DNA from: Lichina pygmaea
Lineage: Eukaryota; Ascomycota; Lichinomycetes; Lichinales; Lichinaceae
Assembly: GCA_963422465.1 (NCBI GenBank)
Contig: OY730171.1
Location: 806,001-870,000, forward strand
Direction of reading: 5' to 3'
DNA: 64,000 nt
A program made the translations under genes and the position numbers. Of this stretch, positions 34,318-45,356 are shown in pieces. The notes beneath the pieces were generated by a model that was not told the DNA's origin, ran no database searches, and saw nothing but the letters and a program-made list of their open reading frames with translations. Position 1 is the stretch's first letter, and each line of letters opens with the position of its first letter.

Positions 34318-36118
34318 CCTACCACTCTCGGTCCGGGCAGGGGACGGCCGGGTCCGATAAGGCTGGTGGGGATCTGTGGCAGACCGTCGCGGTCCGAAGC
34401 TCTCGGCGCCGTTCGAGCGATCGAGCGGAGCCGAGCGTCCTACGCCGTCCAGGCTGGGGCAACCCGTCGAAGGACGCCTCCTCTATGTCGGCCTCGGATG
34501 ACGGCGGCGGGGCAATCAGTCTGTCGCGAAGCAGTTCGAAGCAGTTCGACGGTCTCGCATCAACGGTTAGACGAAAGGGGCGTCCTGGGCCAGCATACGG
34601 TGGGGGTCTGGGCGCAACGAGCAGCGGTCGAGTGATCCAGCGGGGTTCTGGCACGAGCGCGTTCGACTCCGGGCGGGGGTCGCGACGGTCAAAATCGAAA
34701 CCGAAATCTGACGCGGTGTGACTCCCAAGGATAGACCAGGTCCCCCTACAGCCGTAATCGCAAGGCGTCAGACTTGTGCTATGCTGGCCGGGTCGTGGGC
34801 GAGCAGTGAAGAGAGGGGGGAGGAGCCGTGGTAGTCGCACTGTACTATCGCGGGCACCTGAACCGAAGACGCGAGCAGCGTCCTTCCCTTCCACTCTGGC
34901 CGTCAGCCGGTGCACTCGAGGGGAGCTCGACAGCGGTCTGGCTTGCAAAGCGTCCACGAGCCGACAGGCTGAAGGGCCGAAAGCTCGGTGCGAAACAGGG
35001 CGAGCCTGGGTCTTTCGTTCGCGGTGGAAGGCGATGGATGGAACCAAACGGTGGTGGCAACGACTGCAGAAGGATGGGGTGATCGCTGCTTTCCACCGTC
35101 GTCGTGGTCGTCGGACCGGCTCGGATTACGATGCGAGCTGGGACTGCCTAAAGTGCGGCCGATGAGAGAGGTGGGAGCATTAGTGCACAGACGAGCGAAG
35201 GAGAAGAGGCCGTCTCGAAACAGCAGCCGCACGTGTCGTCGGCTGGGGCCAACGACGAAGACGTGGTTGGAATCTTGAGCAGCCGGGACGACGACGTTCA
35301 CGACGACTCGACGAAGGAGGAGGGGGGATGACAATTACGGGGAAGGACGGACGGGGTGAAGAAAGAGAAGAGGAGGAGGAGGAGGAAAAAGAGGAAGAAG
35401 AGAAGCCCAGGGTCGCCAGTACCGCGAAAACGACTGACAGAGGGGGGGGGGGGGGGAGACACTGGAGGGATAGCAAGGGCCTCTCCCACTACGTACGTAC
35501 AAATGTACAGCATCAATACCCACACGTCCACAAGTCTACTCACCACTTATCGGGCATTTTCTGACGGTGCCATCGTGCATCTGTTCCTCGTCGCCATGGC
35601 GGTGTTCTGCATCGCTGTCTGGATGGCCACTCTGCCGTAGCGTTATCCTCAGCATTTACTATCTTTCCTCTCCTCGTCGCCTTCGCTTTCGCCTCCGCCT
35701 TCGCTCGTCCTTTTCCTCACGTCTTTTCTCCCCCCCCCCCCCCCAACCGCGACCGTAAAAGTGGCGGGGCCGCTATGACTCTTTGGGTAAGGGTTACCCC
35801 TCGTAAGATGCCAGCACGTATCTGATACTTGAGATTTCGGTAGTGAGTACACTGTACACGTGGAGGTACACCGGGGCTAATGGGTACAGCTACTGAACTA
35901 GAAGCTCACGCGGTTCCTGGGATTGGCGTTCATAAGAAGCCCCGTCTCCACAAATCAGAAAATAGGAAAGGGGAAAGGCGACGACTTCTTCAAAATGTGA
36001 CTGCGAGCATTTCTTTCTCACAAGTATATCCACACACACGCTGCGGGCGAAGGTACACCAGAACTGAAAAAGTATTCACCGAATCTCACGAGGGAAGACG
36101 CATATGACCATCTGGCTA

Positions 36119-36163
36119 AAATCGAAAAATCGAAAAATCGAAAAATCGAACAATCGAACAATC
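36119..36163. repeat. Tandem repeat, 7-bp unit AATCGAA/AATCGAC
   Basis: Six or so imperfect copies of a 7-bp unit (AATCGAAA-type, later AATCGAAC) in non-coding DNA. Confidence 0.85.
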
Positions 36164-36500
36164 GACGCACGAGGTCCGCGGCTCTACACAGTCAACTGTA
36201 CGAGGTACGAGCGCCACCAAGTCCGGAATTAAAGGGTTTTACAGTACTCCCTTTTCCCCCTGCTTAGCAATGAAAAAAACTTTACTGGTTCAAACGACGA
36301 ACCGGAGAATTCTCCCCCCCCCTCTCCCTTCACCCCACCAAAAAAAAATTTTTATTGAAATAAATTCTGTGCTGCCTTGTCCACCCCAGATTAGGGAGAT
36401 CGCCCCGTCACTTTTTCCCCGCCGCTTTTGTCGCCTCTTTCGCCATGCGACTCTCTGGATGGGCTAGCCAGAGTCTCCGGCTCTATGGAGTCCCCCTCGT

Positions 36501-36519
36501 CCCCCCCCCCCCCCCCCCC
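36501..36519. repeat. Poly-C tract (19)
   Basis: A run of 19 C followed by further C-rich sequence. Confidence 0.95.
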
Positions 36520-37468
36520 TCCCCTCCCCCCGGGGCTTTTGGGTGCGTCTTCAAGTAAACATAGTTTAGTCGACCCCTGGGGATCCCAACTACTCGTACA
36601 GTACAGTAGCTACTGCACCCTTACGGAAGTACTGTAACTCACGTACGTACGTACCCATGGAAGTACGTGCTCCGGGCTTGTTTTAAGCGCGACAAGAACG
36701 CTAGGCTGTCCGTGGCTGTAGGGGCGCATCCACAGGCTACCACCGTCTGTGGTGATACCGCCGGATTCCGTTTGTACTATGTATATGTATAACAGCTCGC
36801 AAGTCTCTTCTTCTGGAAGGGAAGGGGGTGAGAAAGGGGACCCGGGGTGGAAGGAGGAGGGCCTTGTGATCGTTTGACTGAGAGACGACTGCAGAGTCCG
36901 TTCGGTGTCCATTCTACAGATCGCACTAGCCTGCTATACAGTACGGCATGGATCAGTTGGCTACGATAGACCTAGAGTTGGAATAGAGGCAGGATCTAAC
37001 AACCACCATCAACGGCTCTACGTACTGCACGGACTTCACAAGAAAGGTAGAGGGAGAAGATGGCAGTTGGGCCTGCTCTATCCTCACTGTAGACGCCGAA
37101 GTCTCAAGCGGAACATCTCGTCGTCCGTTACCGCCACCATCGGACAACTACTAGCTTCGCCATGAGGCTGAGATGCTAGATGGCTACAGCTTGGGGAGCC
37201 GGTTGCGAGATGATCCACATGAGCATAGACGCACAGGCCTGTAGTAGATTCAGTCAATCAAGCTTTCGATGTACCTTGTATGGTACGCACCACCTATATG
37301 ATCTTCTTCGTCCCACACGACGCTGTTGCGTTAAGCTCAACTCATCCTACGATGGATCACCATCCCCAGCTCGCACGTCCCTGGTCTTCTCGGTCGTAAC
37401 CCGGCTAACGCCACCCAAGCCACATACAGTGTCAGAGCTCCCGACTTAGACACTCACTCACGTTGGCT

Positions 37469-38500
37469 TCATTCGTCGTCCGGAGGCATCTCGTCTTCGA
37501 TGTACCGAAGGAGGGTGATCCGCATCTCCGTGTTATCGTTACCTCGTAGCACGTCGCTGAGGAAATGTGCTTCGACTTGCATCTGCACCTGTGATCGATG
37601 GAGCGAGTGGCGGAGTGTCAGCTCGGTCGTGGGGAAAGGTGTCGGGTGGTGGAGGGGTAAGTGTTGGGTGGGTCGAGGGTACGAGGAGCTTCGCTGGTGG
37701 GCATTTTGCCTGGTTTCGACCAAAGATTGCTAGACCGACGGCCTTACCATCTCCAACGCCCCGCGTAGTATCCCGCAGAGAATGCTGGAGTACCAGAGCT
37801 CGTCCTGTGCCCTCCCATCGTCCGGCAGCTCGACAAAGTCCGCGAGGGGATTCTCGTCGAAGATCAACGAGAATTGCTTGCTATCGCTGGTCCAGTTCGT
37901 GATCGTGGGCGTGATGTTGAGGAAGATCTTGAAGCCGACCTGCGAGTAGTCATCCATCAGCCCCTTCGGTATGTCTTCCCGAAGGCAGCATCCTAGTGAC
38001 GTCCTGCCCGTCGCAAGCATGGCATTCGAGAGGGAGGCACGTTGGTGATACCTTCGCAATCACCTCGGCCGTCTCACGAAAATTCCCGCAGCGGCCCATG
38101 TTGGATTTGGCGAGGAAATCGTCGATCAGGCGCAGGCCGATGTTGTAGCCCATCTTGTCCAGTTGCTTATTCACCTCCGGGTAGTTGTATTCGAAGTCGC
38201 GGCATAGCTGGGCCACGATGGTGCCGTAGGTCAGCGTCACGAGCTCGGCGTTGACCTTGTCGACACGGTTTCTTTTTGTGCCACGACAGTGTGAGCGACT
38301 CCACGCGCACTCGCCGTCTCACGGCCGGTCCCCGGGTCCGGGCTTGAAGATGGCACGGCGGTCATGGCTGGGCTGGCGACTCGACTTACTTCCACGCTCT
38401 AGGTATGTCGCAGGTCAGCCCCCTCGTCTGTTTCCGATCTGGGTCAAGCCGGACGGGTCGTCTACTCTTCACCTATCCGCGCCGCCTTTGCAGAGGCCAT
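37469..38500 (-). CDS. BET3: TRAPP complex subunit Bet3
   Basis: Core, usually palmitoylated-fold subunit of the TRAPP complexes, which act as Rab1/Ypt1 exchange factors and tethers at the Golgi. Five exons on the minus strand: 38466-38500, 38390-38398 (9 nt), 38052-38271, 37748-37939 and 37469-37588, total 576 nt, 191 aa, the normal size. The N-terminus reads [20 protein letters not shown] once the 9-nt exon is included. It continues with [36 protein letters not shown] (the conserved Cys that holds the acyl chain in Bet3), [26 protein letters not shown] and [14 protein letters not shown]. It is transcribed away from the U5 snRNP gene with about 390 bp between the two start codons. Confidence 0.94.
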
Positions 38501-38888
38501 GATGTCCGGCAGATGCGCCCAGGCTGTCGCTACCAGGAGATGCTCGTACGACCGCGAGAGCAGCGACGTCGTTTAGAGGCGCGATGCACGACGTAGATTA
38601 CGTACCCGTCCAACCCTAAACGATCAACGTGGGTGATCGTGGTTTGACATGCATGGGGTGCCTTACATTAGTGTGCCCACCCTTCTATCGGTAGGCTAGC
38701 AAGACACTAGTTCTAGTGGAGTCAATGTGGCAGTGCCGAGGCAGCTACGTAACGTACCGCACTGTAACTTGGGGGCTGAGGCTCTTCTTGAGGCTCTGCT
38801 CGGCCGCTGAAAAACAAAGTTACCCGCACCTCTTCTGCGACGCACGACATTCGAGCTGGAAACCGAACCCGGCCAGCGCGACGACGTC
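38501..38888. promoter_or_regulatory. Divergent promoter region of BET3 and the U5 snRNP WD40 gene
   Basis: The 388 bp between the two start codons must hold both promoters. I did not identify specific factor sites. Confidence 0.6.
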
Positions 38889-40579
38889 ATGTCAGCCGAG
38901 AAGCGCCCCGCATCCGATGCCTTTGGGTTGTCCCAGGCGGTGGTCAAGCGCCAAAGGTCCGAAGCCAACATTGGCGCGAACAGCGTCGTCGTCGTCGTCA
39001 ACCAGACCGCACAGAATGGGGCCCTTATTCAAGCCGTCCGTCTCCGCTTCCGCATTGATTCCACCGGCGTCGAGGCCTTCGCTGATCTCATGGCCGACTA
39101 TACAGATACCGCGGACAAGTGGCTTGCAGGCTCCCATCATGGAGCTCGCAGGTACTGTATCACTGCGCCCAGAGTCTTGGTCGAAAGGCCGAACACTTAG
39201 AGTTGACGTGCCCGTCGTCCAGGCCATGCCGGCGAAGTCTTTGCGACGAGATTTGACCCGACCGGTCGACACATAGCGTCAGGCTCCATCGACCGATCAA
39301 TAAGTGCGTAGCCCGCATCCACAATGCCAACAGCGGCAACCGCTGACTCGAGGCTCCACCTTTTGCTCAGTGCTGTGGAACACGTACGGGTCCTGCGAGA
39401 ACTACGGCGTCTTAAAAGGCCACAAGGGCGCCGTGTTGGACCTGCAATGGTCCCGGGACTCGCGCGTCGTCTTCTCGGCCTCGGCGGACAAGACCTTGGC
39501 GAGTTGGGACCTCGAGACCGGCGTCCGAATCCGACGGTACATGGCCCACGAGGAGGTGGTCAACTGCGTCGACGTCGGTCGACGAGGAGCCGAGATGCTC
39601 GCGAGCGCGTCGGACGACGGATGCATCGGGGTCAGTAATCTCCCTCCATGCCGCGCTCCAAGAGAGCGATTCAAATCCTTCTCGCCGTGCCAACGCAAGA
39701 TCTCACACGGGGACCTGTCCGTCATTCCGATCAGATCTGGGACCCGCGGCAGAAGCACGCGGCGGACTTTGTCGAGACGGACTTCCCGGTCACGGCCGTG
39801 GCGCTGTCCGAGGCCGGCAACGAGCTGTACTCGGGCGGGATCGACAACGACGTCAAGGTGTGGGACCTACGCAAGAAGGCGGTGGCGTACTCGATGATCG
39901 GTCACGGCGACACGGTGACGTCGCTCGAGGTGTCGCCCGACGCCCAGTCGCTGCTGTCCAACTCGATGGACTGCACCGCCCGCACCTGGGACATCCGCCC
40001 CTTCGCCCCCGTCGACCGCCACGTCAAGACGTACGACGGCGCCACGGCCGGCCTCGAGAAGAACCTTATCCGCGCCAGCTGGGACGCCAAGGGCGACCGC
40101 ATCGCCGCCGGCAGCGAGGATCGCTCCGTCGTCGTCTGGGACACCCGCACCGCCAAGCTCTTGTACAAGCTCCCGGGCCACAAGGGTTCTGTCAACGACG
40201 TGCGGTTTCATCCGGGATCGGAACCAATAAGTGGGTTTTTCTTCCTCCTTCTTTTCCTTCTTCTTCCTCCTTCCTCCCTTCCTTCCTTTCTTCCTTCCTT
40301 ATCCTGTCTCTCCCCCTCTCTTTCTCTCGATTCCGACGCGCTCCGTGCCCTCTACTTATTCCATCTCTACGCACGTTCCACTCTCCACGGGAACCCTGTC
40401 CACAATGCCCACAGTCCACACAAGCCCCACATTCCCTTCTCCCTCCTTCCTTTGGCCTTTTTGCTTCGTCCTGCTTCATTCTTTCTTCTCCCATGCCACT
40501 CCATCTAAACTAACAGAACCGTACAGTCGTCTCAGGCTCGTCCGACCGCCAACTCATGCTCGGAGAACTAGGGAAATAA
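38889..40579 (+). CDS. spf38: U5 snRNP 40-kDa WD40 protein (Spf38/SNRNP40)
   Basis: Spliceosomal seven-bladed WD40 protein of the U5 snRNP. Six exons, 38889-39035, 39106-39151, 39223-39303, 39371-39630, 39735-40230 and 40527-40579, give 1083 nt and 360 aa. After a short basic N-terminus (EKRPASDAFGLSQAVVKRQR) come IPRTSGLQAPIMELAGHAGE and the repeats with FDPTGRHIASGSIDRSI, HKGAVLDLQWSRDSRVVF, WDLETGVRIRRYMAHEEVV, SASDDGCIGIWDPR, SGGIDNDVKVWDLRKK, MDCTARTWDIRPFAP, and AAGSEDRSVVVWDT. The last blade is closed by the final exon SGSSDRQLMLGELGK. The order RTWDIRPFAP then EKNLIRASWD is characteristic of this orthologue. The last intron (40231-40526) is pyrimidine-rich and almost 300 bp. Confidence 0.94.
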
Positions 40580-41306
40580 GGACAAGTCGTCCGCGGTCGT
40601 TATGCATCTCAGCGTGTTGGGATGAGGTTACTTGGTCGCTATAAGCTACGACGTAGTCGCGGACCGTTGAAAAGTCTGTCGTCAGATTTCGTACCAGAGC
40701 CGAATTTCTATCTGGTTCGTTCTTGCCTACTGCCTATTTACTACCTATTCACCTGTCTACCTATCCAACTATCTACTTACCTCCCTCTCTTGTCCATGTT
40801 GCATAGACAGGTCATCTACAGCACAGCAATACATACTGTATCCCCAACTCCACGCTACCCTCAATGGCGGATTCCCCTCGGCTCTAAGTAGTTGCGACGG
40901 AGGAAGACCTTGTAGGTTAGCCTGGCCATGAGTGGCTTTCCAGTGATAAAGATAGCGTGGCGCATGATCACTTCATTCTCGTCGTCACCGGTGCGCTCGT
41001 CGTTGCGGCTGTCGTCGTCCTTCTCGTCACGCTCTCCCGTCCGCATGAAGTAAACCTGCTGGAGAAGAAACACAGCTCCGACGGTATAAGAGGAAACTCT
41101 CGGACGGGGAAGTGAACATGTGACGGATAGCGAGGATCAGTGAAAAAAACGACGCCGATGATTATGAGGGGAGGCGGAATGTCCGTCTGTCTAGTAGAGA
41201 TCGTGGTAGCAGCAGGGATGGACATGTAGTACATTACACAAGCCCCCAAAAGAGACACACAGAGACACACAGAGGGGGGGGGGGAAAAAAAAGAGAAATA
41301 TTTGAG
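40580..41306. other. Intergenic, 3' of the U5 snRNP gene
   Basis: Contains a CTAC/CTAT-rich stretch (about 40730-40795) and a G run near 41275. No gene is supported. Confidence 0.5.
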
Positions 41307-41486
41307 TAGACGATGCGGGATTCGAACCCGCGCCCCCCTTTTCAGACCCCGGACAAGCCGGCTGTCTGAGTGCCCAGGTATCCACTGCCATATTCGCATG
41401 GGACACTAACTCGGTCCGCACCCATGAATATTCAGACTGGCTACCGAGACTCCCACGAGTGCCCTTAACCCCTAGGCCAATCGTCC
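41307..41486 (-). tRNA. tRNA-like gene with a long insert or intron; identity uncertain
   Basis: Read on the minus strand, the 5' seven bases GGACGAT (41486-41480) pair with ATCGTCT (41314-41308), giving an acceptor stem with one G-U. The T arm GCGGG-TTCGAAT-CCCGC is perfect and contains a B box (GGTTCGAATCC). The 5' part has an A-box-like TGGCCTAGGGG and D-arm pairing GCC/GGC. The span is 180 nt, about 95 more than a normal tRNA. The word GGGCACTC occurs twice, at the two edges of the extra segment, which itself can fold through CATGGG/CCCATG. I cannot define a clean anticodon arm, so it may be an intron-containing tRNA, a pseudogene with an insertion, or a tRNA-derived SINE. Confidence 0.5.
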
Positions 41487-43439
41487 CGAGATACAAAACA
41501 ACAGAAAAGAATATATAAAGATTCAAAGGACCCCCCCCACCACATTTCAGTCCCCTGCCGCCGCCATCACACAATGTCACGTGCTAAATTGTGATACGTA
41601 AACTTGATTACAACCTTTCCCACTCTCATGGTATGACAAGATCGAGCATAGCTTGATTCGAGGGCTTGTATGCACTTCAAGGAGGACAGAGGTACAGATC
41701 AACGACCGCGCATACGGCTGCGTGACGTTCCGTACGTAATATAATCGTCGTACCAGTGCAGCGACTGGATTGGCAGACAGCGCTCGCTGTCGGGCTGAAA
41801 GGATCGAGCCGGCTTCGACTGACTCGAGGTTTTTCGCGACGAAGAACAAGAGAGACAGAATCCAGGGACGTGCAGCGGCCACGAGGTTGTAGAGGAAGAA
41901 TCTACGGATACAGTGTTCTTCTAATGATTGCAACGATCAAGCGGCAAGGGGAGTTGAGATGGACATCTCCTTCATGACCAAGAAGAACGCTGAAGGAATG
42001 TCGCGTCGTACGGGGAGGCGTACTCAAAGTGTCTGTATCGAATCCGATGTGCTCTCTTCGATCAGAACACTCGATGCGCCTTTGAGGGAGTGGGCCATAC
42101 AAAGGGGTGTTCACGAGCTTGAGCATATCGAACCGGGAAAACATAATGACTGTATGTACAGTACCTCAGGATAGCAACACGACTCTTCCGCTTTCAAAAC
42201 GTCGATCGACGAGGCAAGATCCTCCGAGGGAAAGGAAGGGAGCTCAGGTCCATCCGAAAGATTCCGGACGGCTGAAGGATTTCAGGCGATGCTGTCAAAT
42301 GAGTGCTGTCCAGGCTCGTCCACGTTGGCAAGAATAATCCCAGTAGAACAGACGATGCGAGAAAGTGGTGGTCTTGGAAAGACAGGAGCAAAGAACCACG
42401 TCAAGGAAGATGTCGGAGAGCATCCAGCTACTGTTTTTTACGATGCTGGATATCTCAGGCCTGATAGCACATGACGATTCCATCAAGACAGGATCTTGAC
42501 TCGTGGAGATGGGCATCTCACAACCTGGGCAGAACGAGACTCCATCTGCAGTCCCGGAAACGACAGAGACGTCGTCGACATTGCTGATCGAGGGCCTTTC
42601 TCCACTGGCCGTTCACGTCTGGCGAACAAAAACCTCCAACGCCCTTCATCCCTAGAGATGAAGGCATCCAGCAGAGAATTGACCGGAGAAGCCGACGACG
42701 ACGTCATCGAAGCACAGAATGTCTAACGGCGGCGGATTTTCAGATCAACGACCAACATTATATAGCTACGGCATGGTAGGGTCGTTGACCTCTCGGGGTC
42801 ATCTCGTCCACTCGGCAGCCGAGTCTGACGGTGCGATGAGACGACGACGACTCGTTGAATACCTACGTATGTACATGCCGACGGGGCGCACGAGGACGTT
42901 TCCCACGTCCGACAGAGCGGAGCCCTCTGATACAGTACGCATCAGCCCGACGTGGTTTTACCGTCGCGTGGGCCGGGAAAAAGGATTGGACAGGCGTGCT
43001 CGCGCAAGCGACCAGATTCGAAACGCGGGAGAGCACGGGGGGTTGTCACGGATGCCTTGTTCCTGATTTAGACGCGGCTCTTTGCATCAGCCGCATGTGG
43101 CGCTTGCAGCCTAAAACACCCGCGTCTGTACGGATTTTATGCAAGGGACACTCGTACTGGACAGTACGGTACAGGCCTGGCCCTGCGGGTAGTAACTTAG
43201 TGGGGGACTGCCAGCCAGGGCTTGGCGGGCGAGCGGCCGGGCGCCCCCACCCGACTTTCAGCAGCTAACGTCCGACCCCCAGGCAGCAGCCGCCTTGGCG
43301 ACGTGATCCCTACATCTCGACCTTCTCCCCCCAGTTCGCCTCGGCCCGGGACCGACCCCCACCCCTTATTTGACTGCCAAGCAGTCACTCTCCTAGTCCT
43401 ACATACGTACTGTACATACGTACTGTACATACGTACAGC
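41487..43439. other. Intergenic, no gene seen
   Basis: About 2 kb with many short overlapping frames but no motif or spliceable chain I can support. Confidence 0.45.
43390..43436. repeat. Tandem TACGTACTGTACA-type repeat
   Basis: A 13-bp-like unit built from ATACGTACTGTAC repeats about three times; each unit contains GTAC palindromes. Confidence 0.75.
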
Positions 43440-43603
43440 TGCTCGGTAATACCCTAAGGGCCGCAGGGGAGGTTTTTGCCCTAGGGTCCGGTGACCTGTC
43501 GAGTGAACCCTGGAGGTGTCCTTGCCAATCTCAGAGGCTCCCAGCAGAATATAATTAATGACTGCAGCTTGGCTAGTTTTAGAATGGTGCAGGACTTCAA
43601 TAC
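43440..43603 (+). mobile_element. Possible diverged LINE 3' end
   Basis: The stretch around CCGCAGGGGAGGTTTTTG and ending TTTTAGAATGGTGCAGGACT-TCAATA has the order and wording of the 3' untranslated end shared by the LINE copies (GCTGCAGGGAGAGGTTTTT, then CTAGAATGGTGTAGGAATTC-AATC). The middle does not align by eye. Probably an old or different-subfamily remnant. Confidence 0.4.
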
Positions 43604-45356
43604 AGTACTGTAAGTGCGTACGTACGCAAGGGCCAAATCGAGAGGAGAGAGAAGAAAAGCTGATCCGTTGGTGGACTCGAGGACTCGAGACCTGATTACA
43701 TGGGCTGGCAGACTAGTCTATCCGTCGAGGCGTCGGCGTCATACGGAGGACGCTCGAAGCAGCAAAAGGTCTCGCTATCTATGAATCTAACGTACGGGAA
43801 GAGTTCCCCTCTCAAGTGACCTTTGCTCTACGAGTACAGTACCAACTACGAGGACTGGTCAATTCCAACCATGCACTACGCACGCCCCGGTCGAGACCAT
43901 TGACCAAGCCACTAGGCCCTCCGAGCACGGCCTGATCAGCAACGAACACCGAGATTTCTGCAGCATTCAAAGAAGATGCCGGGTCAACGGACCACCGGGC
44001 TTCGCTGTGGAGACTCCTGCTTCTTACGGATCATCTGACCATCCCTCATATGGGGTGAGAAAGCCAACCGGGCCATTCCCCGAGTTGCGTCCGGCAACAC
44101 GCCAAACCTTCAAGTACGTAGCCGGATTCTTGCGCCTTTGGTCTGGGGTTCTGGGACGGCATATATCTGGCGGTATTGCCATCCGAATGGGTAGAGTCCG
44201 GAGTCTGGCTGGGCTCTGTTACTGCCTGAGGGTCCTGTGGAAACGAAAGTGACCGTCCCTGTACTTCCGTACCAGGTTAATTGGACAGGCCAGTCGGTAA
44301 GACCAGTCCGAGTGGAGACTGAAGGTAAAGAGCGATGACGGCCACGGTTGGGAGTTCTTTCGGCAGATCCTCTCCTTTGATAGCATACAAACAAAGATGA
44401 CACGCGGGCAAGCAGCGAGCGGGGATGACGGGCCTCTGACGGTCCCAGAGGGTCCTCCTTACGAGTATGTATTCGGTACTCGGTCGTAGATACAGTACAA
44501 GGGGCGGATGAGTACGGAGTACAGCACATGCGTTTCCGTACGTGCGAGTACGGGAGTACGTACGTTACGTAATGTGCGTCTGTACTCGTACTGATGCAAG
44601 GCACTCGTCGACCGTTGCATAATGTTTTGCATTAGAGTTGCCCGGTGTCAGTACAAAGATACAGTACGTACCTATGTACGTATGTACGTGGAGAACGACC
44701 ACGGTACGTAACGCCATCAATCTCTCAGAATTCTCCGCGGCCGCTAGAGCCACATGCGCCGTTAACATCCGGGTGCGCGTCGGGGCCTCGAACGCGGTGG
44801 CGTAGGCCGCCGCGCCCGCTAATCTGCTTCTCTCTCTGCCGGGGCTCCGGTCCGTACCCGTATCCCCCTGCCTTGATTCATCCTGATTCCCGTCGTGCCC
44901 TCATCTCTCGTGCGCCATGAGACGTCGGCCGTTTCGGTTTCTGCTGCTCCGGTCGCCGAGGCCGGATTGGCCCTGGCCGTCGCCGTCGCTCTCTCGAGCT
45001 GCTGCCGCACGTTCGTCGGACGTTCGAGTGTCGCGCAGCTGCTGGCTCCCACTCAACTCGGACGGTGAGGCCGTGATTGAGACGGCTTCTCGAACCCTCG
45101 CCGCCGCCGGTCACTGACATCGAGGCGGGCATGCGCCGGTCTCGTCGTGTACACATCCTCGCCGAGACCGATCTGCGATCGACCCCCGGATAATTGCGAA
45201 TGTTTACATCAGAGCCGTTGGACGCAGAAACCCCCATGGATGTCCGCTGAATGCACTCCTTGAAACGCTGCCCTGAACGTCTTTGGTCCGACGACCGCGA
45301 AACGCGCCGTCCGGTTGTGGTCGTGAGCGGCGCGCCCAGCAACAATTGGCCCGGTC
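43604..45356. other. Intergenic upstream of the two-TM gene
   Basis: Includes GTACGTAC clusters (about 44540-44690) and GC-rich DNA from 44730 onward that may be the promoter and leader of the gene at 45357. No other gene is supported. Confidence 0.45.

Larger units (their letters stand above)
34318..37468. other. Long intergenic stretch between the Flo8-type gene and BET3
   Basis: The first kilobase is probably the long 5' leader/promoter of the Flo8-type gene. A 242-codon minus frame just upstream of its start has no motif. Further on are a poly-G run (35442-35456), poly-C runs (35730-35744 and 36501-36519), a 7-bp tandem repeat near 36119 and GTACGTAC clusters around 36640-36665. Confidence 0.5.

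Noticed and set aside
34319-35047. 242-codon minus-strand frame just upstream of the Flo8-type gene
   Set aside because: No motif, lies in the expected long leader, and is not in frame with a spliceable N-terminal extension that I could support.
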